Shown: in pieces, positions 55,030-64,000 of the stretch
Position numbering within the stretch: the first letter of the stretch is position 1
Layout: each line of letters opens with the position of its first letter
Assembly: GCA_013407085.1 (NCBI GenBank)
Contig: JACCGJ010018783.1
Span: 1-64,000 of the forward strand
Source of the DNA: Atriophallophorus winterbourni
Lineage: Eukaryota > Platyhelminthes > Trematoda > Plagiorchiida > Microphallidae
DNA length: 64,000 nucleotides
Direction of reading: 5' to 3'
Translations under genes and position numbers: made by a program
Notes under the pieces: model-generated
Databases searched by the model: none
Told to the model about the DNA's origin: nothing
What the model saw: only the letters and a program-made list of their open reading frames with translations

Positions 55030-55663
55030 AGTATTGTAAGTATACATAAAGCAACAATCGTAAAATCAGGCAACTTGCAACACAGACTTATCGCTTACAC
55101 ATGAATTAGATACTATCAGAATTGTTTATAAAAAGGTATGACGTAGAGACAGTAATATGTCCTTGCATGCAGCACGTTTCCCGTGACACCACATTGAGCA
55201 AGTGGTTGCCTGTATTAGGCAGTATAACTGCAACATCATTTAGGGACAGCATTACATCGGTAGCAGGCGACGAATGCTTATCTACTACACAACCATGTTA
55301 AATGAAACCCTAAAAGATGGAGAATCGCGCTATTTGAAGAGCTACGGAAACGTCCAAAGACTAAATAAGAACAAACTGGAAAGGGGTGCCTAAACAGAAA
55401 ATGAAACAAGAGTTCAATCAATTTTGTGAACGAGCAGTGATATAACATAACAGATCTCTTGTGGTTTTCACTACCATGCACCATAACAGGTTTTCCTCTT
55501 CACTTCACTTACCAATAAACAAGTTTGAGCAACACCATAGGAAAATACTTACTATAAGACTGCAACTGAACATGGTTTCGAGAAATATCCTTACACGTAA
55601 TTAGCCATATCAGATCACGGGAACCCATATCCGGGGAGATGGACTACGCCAACTTTAGAAAAA

Positions 55664-57818
55664 TTACGAATTATGGTTCATTAGTAACGTGTGACATGCA
55701 ACAGTTTGTTCACCGTGAGCTTTCCGACAATTCATATTTAATGAGTCGGGGAGGTCATTAACATATACTTTAAAAAGTAACGGACCGAGAACAGATCCTT
55801 GCGGAACCCCGGAAGTTAGACGTGTAACCTGCGATTTGACTCCGTTAACCTCGACCTGTGTATAACGGTCAACAAGGAAGTCTTCAATCCAAGTTAGAAC
55901 AGATCCCTTTACACCACGAGCACGGAGCTTGAGCAATAGACGTTGAACTGGAACACGGTCAAAAGCCTTACTGAAGTCAATGAAGTCAGTGACTACCGGG
56001 TGACCCAGATCAAGTTCAGCACACCAGTGCTCGCGAGCAGTGATGAGATTGGATGGCGTAAAACCATTCTGAGCAGATGTTAGCTGACTGGTTGTAAGGA
56101 GAAAATCTTCAATCTGTTTTTCAGCAGTCGTTCCAGAGTCTTCAGAACTACCGAAGTGAGGGTAAACGGTCGGTAGTTAGCCGGATCACTGGTTTCACCG
56201 CCCTTATACATTGGTTTGAAAATGCCGTACTTCCAATCTTTAGGTAACCTGACATACCTCAGGGATAAATTGAAGATTAGCGCCAGTGGTTTATGTATGA
56301 TACTCGACAATACCTTTAAAAGCATTGGGTGTATATCGTCCGGGCCAGGTGCTGAGTGTGCATCGAGTCGTTCTAGTAAATACTGCACCATCTCTGGCGA
56401 GATCGAGATATCCGGCATTTCGGCGTTGCTTTCATGAAGCAGAGGAATGGGAAACGTCTCCTCTGTGTAAACCGAATTGTACTGAGCGGCGAGAAGAACT
56501 GCTTTACGTTCATCTTCATGTTCAGTCGAACCTCCCATAGATCTCAAGCAAGGTATGTATGTATGTATGTATGTAAGCACAAGCCTGATCCAGGCAAAGT
56601 GCCGCACAGTCAGAGACTGCACGTGGGATAAGATACTGTCAGGTTGCCCAAGCCTAGACAGGAAGCAAGGTACACGTTGAGAAGCTTTTGTTCTACGTCT
56701 TATGTACGCAAACAAGCGTTTCGGCATCGAGTTGGCTTCGTCCACCAAGTGAGTTTCATAGTTCTGCCTTTTTTTCTCTTTTGAGGTAGGTGCACTTGTT
56801 GCGGATAACTTTGTAGGCTACATAGTCATCGGTGCATCCACTAGAACAAAACTTCCGCCATAACCGCTTTTTTACCTTCATGTATTTACGAATAACGTTA
56901 TCAAACCACGGCGGTCCCTTAGCGGGGAATCTTCCATTCATTCATGGGACATGATTTTCAAGCGATCTTATTTTACCCAAAAAGTCCAACCAACAGGTAT
57001 CAACATTCGTTGATAGAGAGAGTGACCAGTCCATCGAGTTTGCAGACGTGAGTAGACTCTTTGTCTAATTTCCAGTAGTTTCTCCGGGCATGCGTACGTA
57101 TTCTCAGTTGAAGACCCCGATTCCAAACGAACCATACAGAAAAGTGATCGCTGCAACCAATAGGGGTCTCAATAGACAGATTCGTAACATCAGAGAATCT
57201 AGGTGTGACCACCAAATCCAATATCGAAGGAACTTGCCCGACGCATATCCTCGTAGGATCATTTACATTCTGCACCAAATTCAGCTCCAAAATCGTATCT
57301 AGGAATTCTTGTTGGAACGGTTCACCCCTCGAAACTAAATCCGCCCAGTTTATATCAGGAGCATTCAGATCTCCAAGAACGATACAGCAACCAGTGATAA
57401 CATACCGTTTGATTTGATCACATAACACAGGAACGTAAGCACCAGGTGAGCGGTACATGACCCCAAGTGATGCAGCTCCAGAGCTAGACTTCCAGAGGCT
57501 TTAGGCATTTCCAGCATCATGTTGAAACCTTTCCAATACTTCCACAATCAGGTGCTCTTTAAAGTATACGGCAACGCCACCGGCAGATCTCGAAGCTACT
57601 CTGTCACTTCTGAAAAGCGTATAGTGTGGTAGCGCGCACTCCATAACAGATATATCAATTGTTAACCACGATTCCGTAACAGCGATATCTGGCTGTCGCC
57701 GACAGACAATTTCACTAACCTCGTCAAGTTTATTGCGTAGACTCCTCGCATTGAAAAGCAATACTCGAAATCTCTTCACAGAATGATTAACTGGGGTTGG
57801 ATTGACAGCGGCTTCCAA
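55664..57818 (-). pseudogene. CR1-like LINE ORF2, frameshifted and 3'-truncated
   Basis: Endonuclease at 57,818-57,000 in two frames (RVLLFNARSLRNKLDEVSEI, VTESWLT, GGVAVYFKEHL; MYRSPGAYVPVLCDQIKR, LGDLNAPDINW, SDHFSVWF). Linker at 56,941-56,756. RT at 56,748-56,080 (SAPGPDDIHPMLLKVLSS, NYRPFTLTSVVLKTLERLL) and 55,936-55,664 (LTSGVPQGSVLGPLLF, VYVNDLP). The sequence ends before the FADD box. A 107-base SINE-like insertion (56,556-56,662) splits the linker/RT region. Different subfamily from the 3,577-7,990 element. Confidence 0.82.
56556..56662 (-). mobile_element. Short SINE-like repeat, copy E, with target-site duplication
   Basis: Flanked by perfect ten-base direct repeats AAGCAAGGTA (56,546-56,555 and 56,663-56,672). 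In its own orientation it starts CCTGTCTAGGCTTGGGC and ends CAGGCTTGTGCTTACATACA with a TACA-repeat tail. Length 107 including the tail. This copy defines the ends of the family. I see no Pol III boxes. Confidence 0.8.
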
Positions 57819-58929
57819 CGAATGTGCGGCCTTCTCCTCGCTACCCGAAAATCCACAATATGGAGATCAACCTCGCCAGCTTCCCTGCGTGCTCGCAATT
57901 CTTGGGTAGCTGTTTCCATTTTGATTCTATCTTCAGGAGACAGGTCGCGTAGTATCTTGAATGGCTCACCCTTAAGACGATGAGCGCGTCTTAGCACCAT
58001 CTGGACTTGTTCATCCGAAGCTAAAACAATTTTCAGTGTCCGCGGTTTATCATCCTTCTTCTTCCGACCAAGTCGGAATGCAGAAATGATGGTAACTCCT
58101 TCCTCTCCTTGATCAAAAAGCTTTGAAAAAGTTGATTGTAGGAAAGTTCGCTCTTGCTGTAAACGTATTTCAGCCATGTCCCCGGTTTGCTCACGAACAT
58201 TCACCATAATAAGGCATCGCTTCCGATAATCCAAATGTGGCTTCTTTGAGACCGGGGATCTAAAAGCATTATCAGGAGCAGGTACTTTTCCACTACATTT
58301 AGCTGAGCCTCTATTTTGCTCAATCGCTGTGACAATATTTCATAGCCCGGATCACTGGGTAGACCCTTCGACGTCACATCTGCATAAGTCTCATTCCTTC
58401 CTGACTGTTGAGCAAACGGTGTTGAAGGCGAGCAAACGTCCAGTTCCTGCACGTTCAATGGATCCTCGATACTAATACCATTTTGTAAACGGCTTGTAGT
58501 CGAGGAAGCGAATGGCATGCAAGTTTTCTCCACAGATAGGTGGTGTCTATCCTCAGCTGAGGTTGGGTCAATGTTTATGTCACCTCCATCGAGCACTTTA
58601 GCGGCTTTAGTAGATGCAGCTACGACTTTATTCTGACTACTTCCGTGCCTAACACTTGATGGTGGAAGGCATATCTTACATACCGTTCGAATAATATCGC
58701 ATGATATAATGTGAAGACACCGATACGTCTTTGGCTTCATTCCTCCGCACCGAATATGCATCCATTTGACACATATTTCACATTTTACTGCTTTTGCATT
58801 ATCAACAACCTGTTTAGCGCATACAAGACAAGAGTCCCCCGAGCGAGCAGCGGGGCACCGATTCCATTGCAGCTTCGTGACAGTATGTGCTGTATTATCT
58901 ACTTTTGCAGATTTTCTAGTCATAACCAT
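57776..58929 (-). pseudogene. CR1-like LINE ORF1, frameshifted
   Basis: First frame (58,929-58,201): MVMTRKSAKVDNTAHTVTKL, a PHD-type finger (CLVCAKQV, CEICVKWMHIRCGG, CKICLPP) and a coiled-coil-like SQRLSKIEAQLNVVEKYL. After a frameshift near 58,230 the second frame (58,234-57,776) continues with RCLIMVNVREQTGD, SAFRLGRKKKDDKPRTLKIV and LRRAHRLKG, an RRM-like module. It precedes ORF2 (57,818) with a short overlap, as in the other LINE. Confidence 0.8.
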
Positions 58930-59296
58930 GTTGAAATCCGGTGAAAATCAAATAAATACAAACCAAAGTATTCGTATCAGTATCACAGGGCGATAGTCGA
59001 CCAAGTCGAAACGAGTGCCCAGATTCTTTCGGAGGTGTGCTTGAAAACACCCACCACTACCAGGATTGATTCGTAAGTAACACAGGCGTGTGTAACTGTG
59101 AATGGAAGATGGGAGATGTCTCATCACCGAAAGGTGAGAGAGTTATGCATGTTGCATGTCCAATCGAATGAAAAGACGATGGACAGCAGTTTATTTCCAC
59201 AAATGCGAAAAAATGAAAAAGAAACTCTTTTTTGTGTTTCAAAATATTTTTCGAATATTTTTGTGTTTTTTTATCATAAAAATGAGGGATTTAGTC
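58930..59296. other. LINE 5' and 3' untranslated sequence
   Basis: Left part is the 5' UTR of the LINE that ends at 55,664; right part (to 59,296) is the 3' flank of the next RT ORF on the same strand. No other feature seen. Confidence 0.5.
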
Positions 59297-61093
59297 TTAA
59301 GGGTAATGCTCCGGGAAGAGCTCCTGCCACCGTTCGTCCAGCCCATGTTTGAACGCAATTACTGAAGTTGCCAAGATTAGTTCTGCGGGAAGTGAGTTCC
59401 ACGCGTTCACTATACGGATGCTAAAGAAGTGCGTTCTGGATTCGAGCCTGGTGTGCTGTTTACTTAGCTTAAAACTGTGCCCTCGTGTACCAACCAAAGG
59501 AGAGAACCGGAAGAAGTCATCGAATTCTAAACAACTTAGTCCTTTGACAACCTTAAAGGTCTCTATAAGATCCCCCCTAAGTTGCCTCCTCCTAAGTGAG
59601 AAAAGTCCTAGTGCTAATAGACGATTTTCATAATTGGTGTGTGCTAACCCCTCGATCATGCGAGTGGCCAGCTTCTGTACCTTTTCTAGCTGCACTATAT
59701 CCTTCTGGTAATACGGCTTCCAAGCCTGGATACAGTATTCTAAATGTGGCCTTACTATTGCCTTGTAGAGGGGCAATAGCACCTCAGCTTTTCTGCAAGT
59801 GAGGGCTGAACGTAGTCGAAAGAGTTCCCTCCTGGCCCTTTGAGCTGCAGCAGCACATTGGTCAGCCCACTTAAAGTTTGCGGAGACTACGATTCCTAGG
59901 TCCTTAGTAGACTTTACCCTACGGAACTCCGTGTGAGCTGAGGGCGTAGACACAATCATGTTGCCTGCTAGTGTAGAGAGCAAGTGACTCTTATCTAGGT
60001 TAAGGGGAAGGTCCCACTTACCCGCCCATGCTGTTACAGCTTCCACATCACTTATCAGATCGGAGTTATCCGACCTACCGACAATCTTAACGTCGTCAGC
60101 AAACATATAACAGGGTGAGCGCAGTTGGCTGGCTAGATCATCAATGAAGATGAGGAACAGCAACGGCCCCAAGACTGAGCCCTGGGGAACCCCACTCGTT
60201 ACATGCGCACTTGCGGAGTAAGTATCATCTACCCTGACAGTAAAGGAACGGTCGCTAAGGAATGCTCGAATCCAGCCCAGAAGGTTCCCTGATACTCCTA
60301 TGGCTGAGAGTTTGAGAAGCAAGAGCCTATGGTTGACTGAATCGAAAGCCTTACTAAAGTCGAGATAGAAGACTTCTACAGCTATACCATCATCCATCCT
60401 CTTAGTAACCTCGTTAAGAAAGCTCAACAAATTTGTCAGACATGACCTACCTTTTAGGAAGCCGTGTTGTGCGCCATTCAAAAGAGAGTGTTTGGTTAGA
60501 TATCCACATATTTTATCGCGGATCAATCTTTCCATAACCTTACATAGTACACTAGTGAGGCTAACCGGGCGGTAATTATTGACCGCCGAGGAAGCTCCTC
60601 CCTTATGGATAGGTACTATAACGGCTGTTCTCCAGTCTAAAGTAAGGGTGCCCTGACTGAGGGATGATGTGAAAAGTTCTGTGATCGGCACAGCCAACAT
60701 AGGCGCTAGCAGTCTGATCATGCGTGGATGGATGCTATCGGGCCCAGCCGACTTGTTGTAAGCTAGGCTGGCCAATATATTCTCAACAATGTGTACCTCG
60801 AATGTAAGGTCAGTGCAGAGGGGGCGATCAGAGAGAACACATTGGAGTGATGGCGCAGATGCATTCGAGTTATAATCTCGGCGTTGTACGCCTTGAAAAT
60901 GCGCGGAAAACAATTGAGCCTTTTCAGGGCTTGCAATGACGGCTGATCCATCGTCCCTTCTCAAGGTACCTACACCTTTTCGTGTTGACCCTTTGGATTG
61001 AACGTAGCTGTAGTAACGTTTAGTAAGAAGCAAAAACTTCCTTGCAGTCGATGCTGTATGATTTACTTTTGCAAATTTAAAAGTCATGGCCAT
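59297..61093 (-). CDS. Endonuclease-less CR1-type reverse transcriptase fused to an ORF1-like N-terminus
   Basis: 598 codons, uninterrupted from ATG 61,093. Residues 1-19 (MAMTFKFAKVNHTASTARK) resemble the first 19 of the ORF1 at 58,929 (MTRKSAKVDNTAHTVTK). Then the frame enters the post-endonuclease linker directly (FLLLTKRYYSYVQSK). RT motifs are complete: NYRPVSLTSV (about 173), AQHGFLKGRSCLTN (209), YLDFSKAFDSVNH (243), TSGVPQGSVLGPLLF (299), MFADDVKIVG (330), plus the CR1 thumb and C-terminus to LDERWQELFPEHYP. ORF1 body and endonuclease are absent, as if removed by a precise in-frame deletion or splicing before reverse transcription. It is the most intact RT of the window. It could be a non-autonomous LINE variant or a recruited RT; nothing proves expression. 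Confidence 0.82.
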   Translation of the reverse strand: MAMTFKFAKVNHTASTARKFLLLTKRYYSYVQSKGSTRKGVGTLRRDDGSAVIASPEKAQLFSAHFQGVQRRDYNSNASAPSLQCVLSDRPLCTDLTFEVHIVENILASLAYNKSAGPDSIHPRMIRLLAPMLAVPITELFTSSLSQGTLTLDWRTAVIVPIHKGGASSAVNNYRPVSLTSVLCKVMERLIRDKICGYLTKHSLLNGAQHGFLKGRSCLTNLLSFLNEVTKRMDDGIAVEVFYLDFSKAFDSVNHRLLLLKLSAIGVSGNLLGWIRAFLSDRSFTVRVDDTYSASAHVTSGVPQGSVLGPLLFLIFIDDLASQLRSPCYMFADDVKIVGRSDNSDLISDVEAVTAWAGKWDLPLNLDKSHLLSTLAGNMIVSTPSAHTEFRRVKSTKDLGIVVSANFKWADQCAAAAQRARRELFRLRSALTCRKAEVLLPLYKAIVRPHLEYCIQAWKPYYQKDIVQLEKVQKLATRMIEGLAHTNYENRLLALGLFSLRRRQLRGDLIETFKVVKGLSCLEFDDFFRFSPLVGTRGHSFKLSKQHTRLESRTHFFSIRIVNAWNSLPAELILATSVIAFKHGLDERWQELFPEHYP

Positions 61094-61470
61094 GCTCAAA
61101 TCTTTTGAAAATTGAATATAGTTTCTTGTGATAATATTGTAATAGCCGGAATATCCTCAACAAATGGAATGTTTCGTAAGAAGCAAGCTTTTAAGTGACC
61201 TTGAAATTTATTTGGCAAAACAGTCATTCTTTCAGTTCAGTTAAGTTCAGTTTACACAGGACAGTATGCGGCTAACGAGCCAATCGAGCGTCCAGTTTTT
61301 TTTCGGTGGTATGCCACAGAAGAGCGTTCACCACTTCAAACAATATCTTTACAAATATCTTCTGGAATGAGAGTAATCTGAAATGCAACAGAAAAACTCC
61401 CCTCACCAATAGGTGAGGAGAAACATTAGTGCGCTCCAAAGACAACATGAGGATCATACCAACTATTCAC
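61094..61470. other. LINE 5' UTR-like sequence
   Basis: The first bases upstream of the ATG resemble the LINE leader at 58,930-58,960 (AAAATC/GATTTGAGC before ATG). No other gene seen; the 61-codon minus frame at 61,272-61,457 is not convincing. Confidence 0.45.
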
Positions 61471-62075
61471 TCATGGATAAAAAATCAGGAAATAATGAAG
61501 GCCACACAGAGCCGAGTCCGTTCTTGACCCCCCTACCGAAGTAGAACAAACAACTTTTTTAGGAAGACGATTCCAGTAATTTACTACCCTTTCACTAAAG
61601 AAGAACTTACGAACATTGAACCTGACATGTTGCTTGACCAGTTTTAATTTGTTGCCTCGAGTACCCACACTTGGCGCCAGAGCATACAGTTCACTTGGAT
61701 GAATAGTACTGAAACCTGACATGATTTTGAAGGTTTCAATCAAGTCTCTACCTAGCCGCCTCCTTTTTAGTGATAAGAGATCTAGACCCAGCAATCGTTC
61801 CTCATACGACCCACCCGATTGCCCTACAATGATACGAGTACGTTGAACACCTTCAAGCTTCACAATATCTTTTTCGAAATAAGGTGACCATACTTGAACG
61901 CAATACTCGAGATGTGGTCTCACGACCGCTTTCTATAATGGTATAAAAGTCTCTGAGGACCTGCAGGATAGAACTGATCGAAGGCGAAAAAGCTCGCTCC
62001 AAGCGCGTTGTGCGGCAGCGGCACATTGATCATTCCATTTAAAGTCCGCTGAAACCTCTATAGCTAAGTCACGAA
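61471..62075 (-). pseudogene. CR1-like reverse transcriptase C-terminal fragment
   Basis: Reads DLAIEVSADFKWNDQCAAAA near 62,080, AWSELFRLRSVLSCRS, one in-frame stop at about 61,935, then RPHLEYCVQVWSPYFEKDIV to LKLVKQHVRFNVRKFFFSER and NYWNRLPKKVV. About 50-60% like the neighbouring RT, so a third subfamily. Its 5' side is cut by the BEL/Pao element. Confidence 0.8.
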
Positions 62076-62762
62076 TGTGATTGACGAAAATTTTGTGTAA
62101 ATTTTCTTCTCATTTTTCTGTTTGAACAATTGAATTCTTCTTAATTCTCAACAATTTTATCTTACATTGTTTTTGTGTACACATTTTCCTTATGCACTTG
62201 TATTCCCCGTTCTGTTTTACTGAAGTAATTTATATTGCTTGGCTGCCATTGAAATTCCACATATTTTGCTCGTGGTATTTGGAGAAAACAGAGACGATTG
62301 TTCACCATTGTATTGGTAATTTTATTTCTTTGCATTTATCATTTGGCAGTCTATCTTGTCAGCATTGGCTGAATTTGTTGTTGTCATTTGGAAACTTTGA
62401 GCATTTTGGCTCACATCATTTGTACATTCCGGTACAGTTGAGGTTTGTTAATTGTTATTGTCTATTAATATTGTTAATAGAACCGTAGAAAACTCGAATC
62501 ATTGTGGTTTTGAATTGTCGAAACTAAGAAACGGGTGGACTACGCGTTAAACAGCGACTTTAGTCGATACAGTTCTCAACTCGGATTGTTCTACAAGAAG
62601 AAACAGAAAATCGAATTGCTCATTTGGAAACGGTCAATTTGGATCGTCTGCCTATTGAACAAGGATCAACGTAGATCTTCGTGCCGCAATTGTATTTTGT
62701 TTCAAACTCGGTGACGTCCCCTGTTTTTCTTTTTTATATCTTCGTTTTTGCATTTATTGATA
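62076..62762 (+). repeat. Probable 5' LTR and leader of a BEL/Pao element
   Basis: The LINE homology stops at about 62,075 and AT-rich, T-rich sequence begins with TGTGATTGAC. The LTR 3' end is not certain (perhaps about 62,500); no second LTR is in the window to compare. The leader before the gag ATG shows no other frame. Confidence 0.45.
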
Positions 62763-64000
62763 ATGCCTAAAAAATCGAAACGGTTGATCCCTACTGGGAA
62801 ACATATTGATAGTGAATTTAACGACACTGCTGGTTCTGCCTCACATAGCTCTTGCTTGTCGCCTTTAGGTAGTTGTAATTTAGAACCTAAACCCGAACAG
62901 GCTATGCGGGATTTACAGCAGGATTTAGTAGTAGTGAAGGAAATGTTAGCTCAGTTGTGCCGATCCAACGACAATCCGGTGGCTAGTTTTCCCGTCGCTG
63001 ATCGTCAACTTGAATCGGAAGTGGGCAAAGCGCCACAGAGAATCGTGAAAGATTCTGCTTCACTTCCAAAGGTTGAATTATCATCATTTGATGGTAATCC
63101 AGTGGACTACTGGAAATTTATAAGGCAGTTTGAATGCCATGTGGAATCAAAAACTACTGATTCTGGTCAGCTTCTATTGTACCTCACATATTATTGCCGA
63201 GGTAAAGCTCGAAATGCGATTGACGCTTGCGTGATGTTGCCGCCTGAAGAAGGTTATGAAAGAGCACGCAGCATTCTAAAGGAAATGTTTGGCCTACCTC
63301 ATGTTGTTGCACGCTCGTTATTGAACGAGATGTTGAGTGAAGCAACACGGGTAAGAAACACTTCCGATAGTCTGTCAAACCTCGCCTTGAGGATGGAAAA
63401 CTGCCAAATTGCTTTGAAGCAAATGGGTTGTGAATCAGATTTGAATTCTGTAACCACCTTGGAAGGCGTTGTTAAGTGTCTACCTGTCGCCTTACAGCAT
63501 CAGTGGGCTGATGCGGCGGATCAACTCAGCATGGATGGCCATGGAGTCACATTTGAGCACCTGACACAATTTGTGTCACGGCGTGCACGTATCGCAAGGA
63601 GCAGGTTTGGGCAGCTGCTTGAAACAACTAGCTCAAACACGCATCATCAATCACCTCGTGCATACCCAAATGCGAGGAGTGGTTTCCAAACCACTGAGAA
63701 AAGAAATGTTTTTGTCACCACAAGTGATGTAAGGCCTAGCATGAAATGTTGCATTTGCCAGGCATCTCATGAGTTACAAAATTGTCCGAAATTTATTGAA
63801 TCGGATGTCAAGTCGCGCTGGGAAATCGCCAGGCGCAACTCTGTTTGTTTCTTATGTCTGCGACCGTCACATGGCGCTGTGTCATGTAAATACAAGCCGT
63901 GGTGCACTGCCGAAAATTGCGGTAAACGACACCACACACTTCTACACTACAACCACGCTGCAGAGAAACCGTCCACGAATATTCACTGCAGTCATGCGGC
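62763..64000 (+). CDS. BEL/Pao retrotransposon Gag(-Pol), 5' part, runs off the window
   Basis: Open from ATG 62,763 to the window end, 412 codons and continuing. It begins MPKKSKRLIPTG. The Pao-type gag domain (DUF1759-like) starts about residue 100: LPKVELSSFDGNPVDYWKFI, then LLYLTYYCRGKARNAIDAC and ARSILKEMFGLPHVVARSLL. Zinc-knuckle-like clusters follow: CCICQASHELQNCPKF (about 329), CFLCLRPSHGAVSCK (about 362) and CGKRHHTLLH. In BEL/Pao elements such a Gag is normally followed in the same polyprotein by protease, RT, RNase H and integrase. No stop or frameshift is seen, so the copy may be recent. Confidence 0.85.
   Translation, partial: MPKKSKRLIPTGKHIDSEFNDTAGSASHSSCLSPLGSCNLEPKPEQAMRDLQQDLVVVKEMLAQLCRSNDNPVASFPVADRQLESEVGKAPQRIVKDSASLPKVELSSFDGNPVDYWKFIRQFECHVESKTTDSGQLLLYLTYYCRGKARNAIDACVMLPPEEGYERARSILKEMFGLPHVVARSLLNEMLSEATRVRNTSDSLSNLALRMENCQIALKQMGCESDLNSVTTLEGVVKCLPVALQHQWADAADQLSMDGHGVTFEHLTQFVSRRARIARSRFGQLLETTSSNTHHQSPRAYPNARSGFQTTEKRNVFVTTSDVRPSMKCCICQASHELQNCPKFIESDVKSRWEIARRNSVCFLCLRPSHGAVSCKYKPWCTAENCGKRHHTLLHYNHAAEKPSTNIHCSHA

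Larger units (their letters stand above)
53886..55663. other. 5' flank of the deaminase gene and intergenic repeats
   Basis: The deaminase promoter should lie just above 53,885 but I see no defined element. Two copies of the short hairpin repeat are listed separately. Positions about 54,468-54,500 hold an alternating CATACATGTATG/TGCATGTATGCATG microsatellite. Positions 55,278-55,484 (minus) resemble the unidentified repeat at 15,605-15,832. Confidence 0.45.

Noticed and set aside
61094..61099. TTG at 61,099 as the start of the endonuclease-less RT
   Set aside because: The ATG six bases later (61,093) matches the ORF1-type N-terminus.

Overview
This is eukaryotic DNA from a flatworm, most likely a digenean blood fluke (Schistosomatidae). 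Four things point there: a multi-exon gene with two tiny 5' introns (34 and about 42 bases) and long 3' introns, a pattern typical of schistosome genes; CR1, RTE, Penelope-like, Ty3/Gypsy and BEL/Pao retroelement remains; a short-element family carrying a Pol III box B and a hammerhead ribozyme, like schistosome Sm-alpha; and the general AT-rich, repeat-dense character. I cannot name the species. No tRNA, rRNA or CRISPR was found.

Bases 1 to about 46,030 are a scrambled tandem segmental duplication with a period near 18 kb (unit 1: 1-17,570; unit 2: 17,571-35,955; unit 3, rearranged: 35,956 to about 46,030). Each unit carries spacer sequence, hammerhead short elements, CR1-like LINE copies and head-to-head (palindromic) copies of the last exons of an SLC6 neurotransmitter-transporter-like gene. 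The rest of that transporter gene is not in the window. All these genes look broken or partial.

The most interesting object is a 257-base tandem repeat, present as an array at 1-1,259 and as a complete array with an internal inversion at 17,571-19,163. Every monomer contains a type I hammerhead ribozyme with a palindromic, very short stem III. The complete array is flanked by a 10-base target-site duplication, and unit 3 preserves the empty site. These are the hallmarks of a metazoan retrozyme, a small non-autonomous retroelement expected to make self-cleaved circular RNAs. A broken Penelope-like reverse transcriptase, the kind of enzyme thought to move such elements, lies in unit 1 (10,350-11,179). 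A second, unrelated hammerhead family (Sm-alpha-like) is also present in all three units.

Bases 46,030-55,660 are mostly single-copy. They hold the one convincing intact host gene: an adenosine deaminase-like protein (ADAL, N6-methyl-AMP deaminase type) on the minus strand in seven exons. Its large third intron contains a decayed Gypsy fragment and a copy of a very short (about 85-107 base) SINE-like repeat that recurs five times in the window, once with a clear 10-base target-site duplication.

Bases 55,660-64,000 are a nest of retroelements: a frameshifted CR1-like LINE, an intact 598-codon reverse-transcriptase ORF that has lost its endonuclease and is fused to an ORF1-like N-terminus, another CR1 3' fragment, and the 5' end of a BEL/Pao LTR element whose gag runs off the window end.
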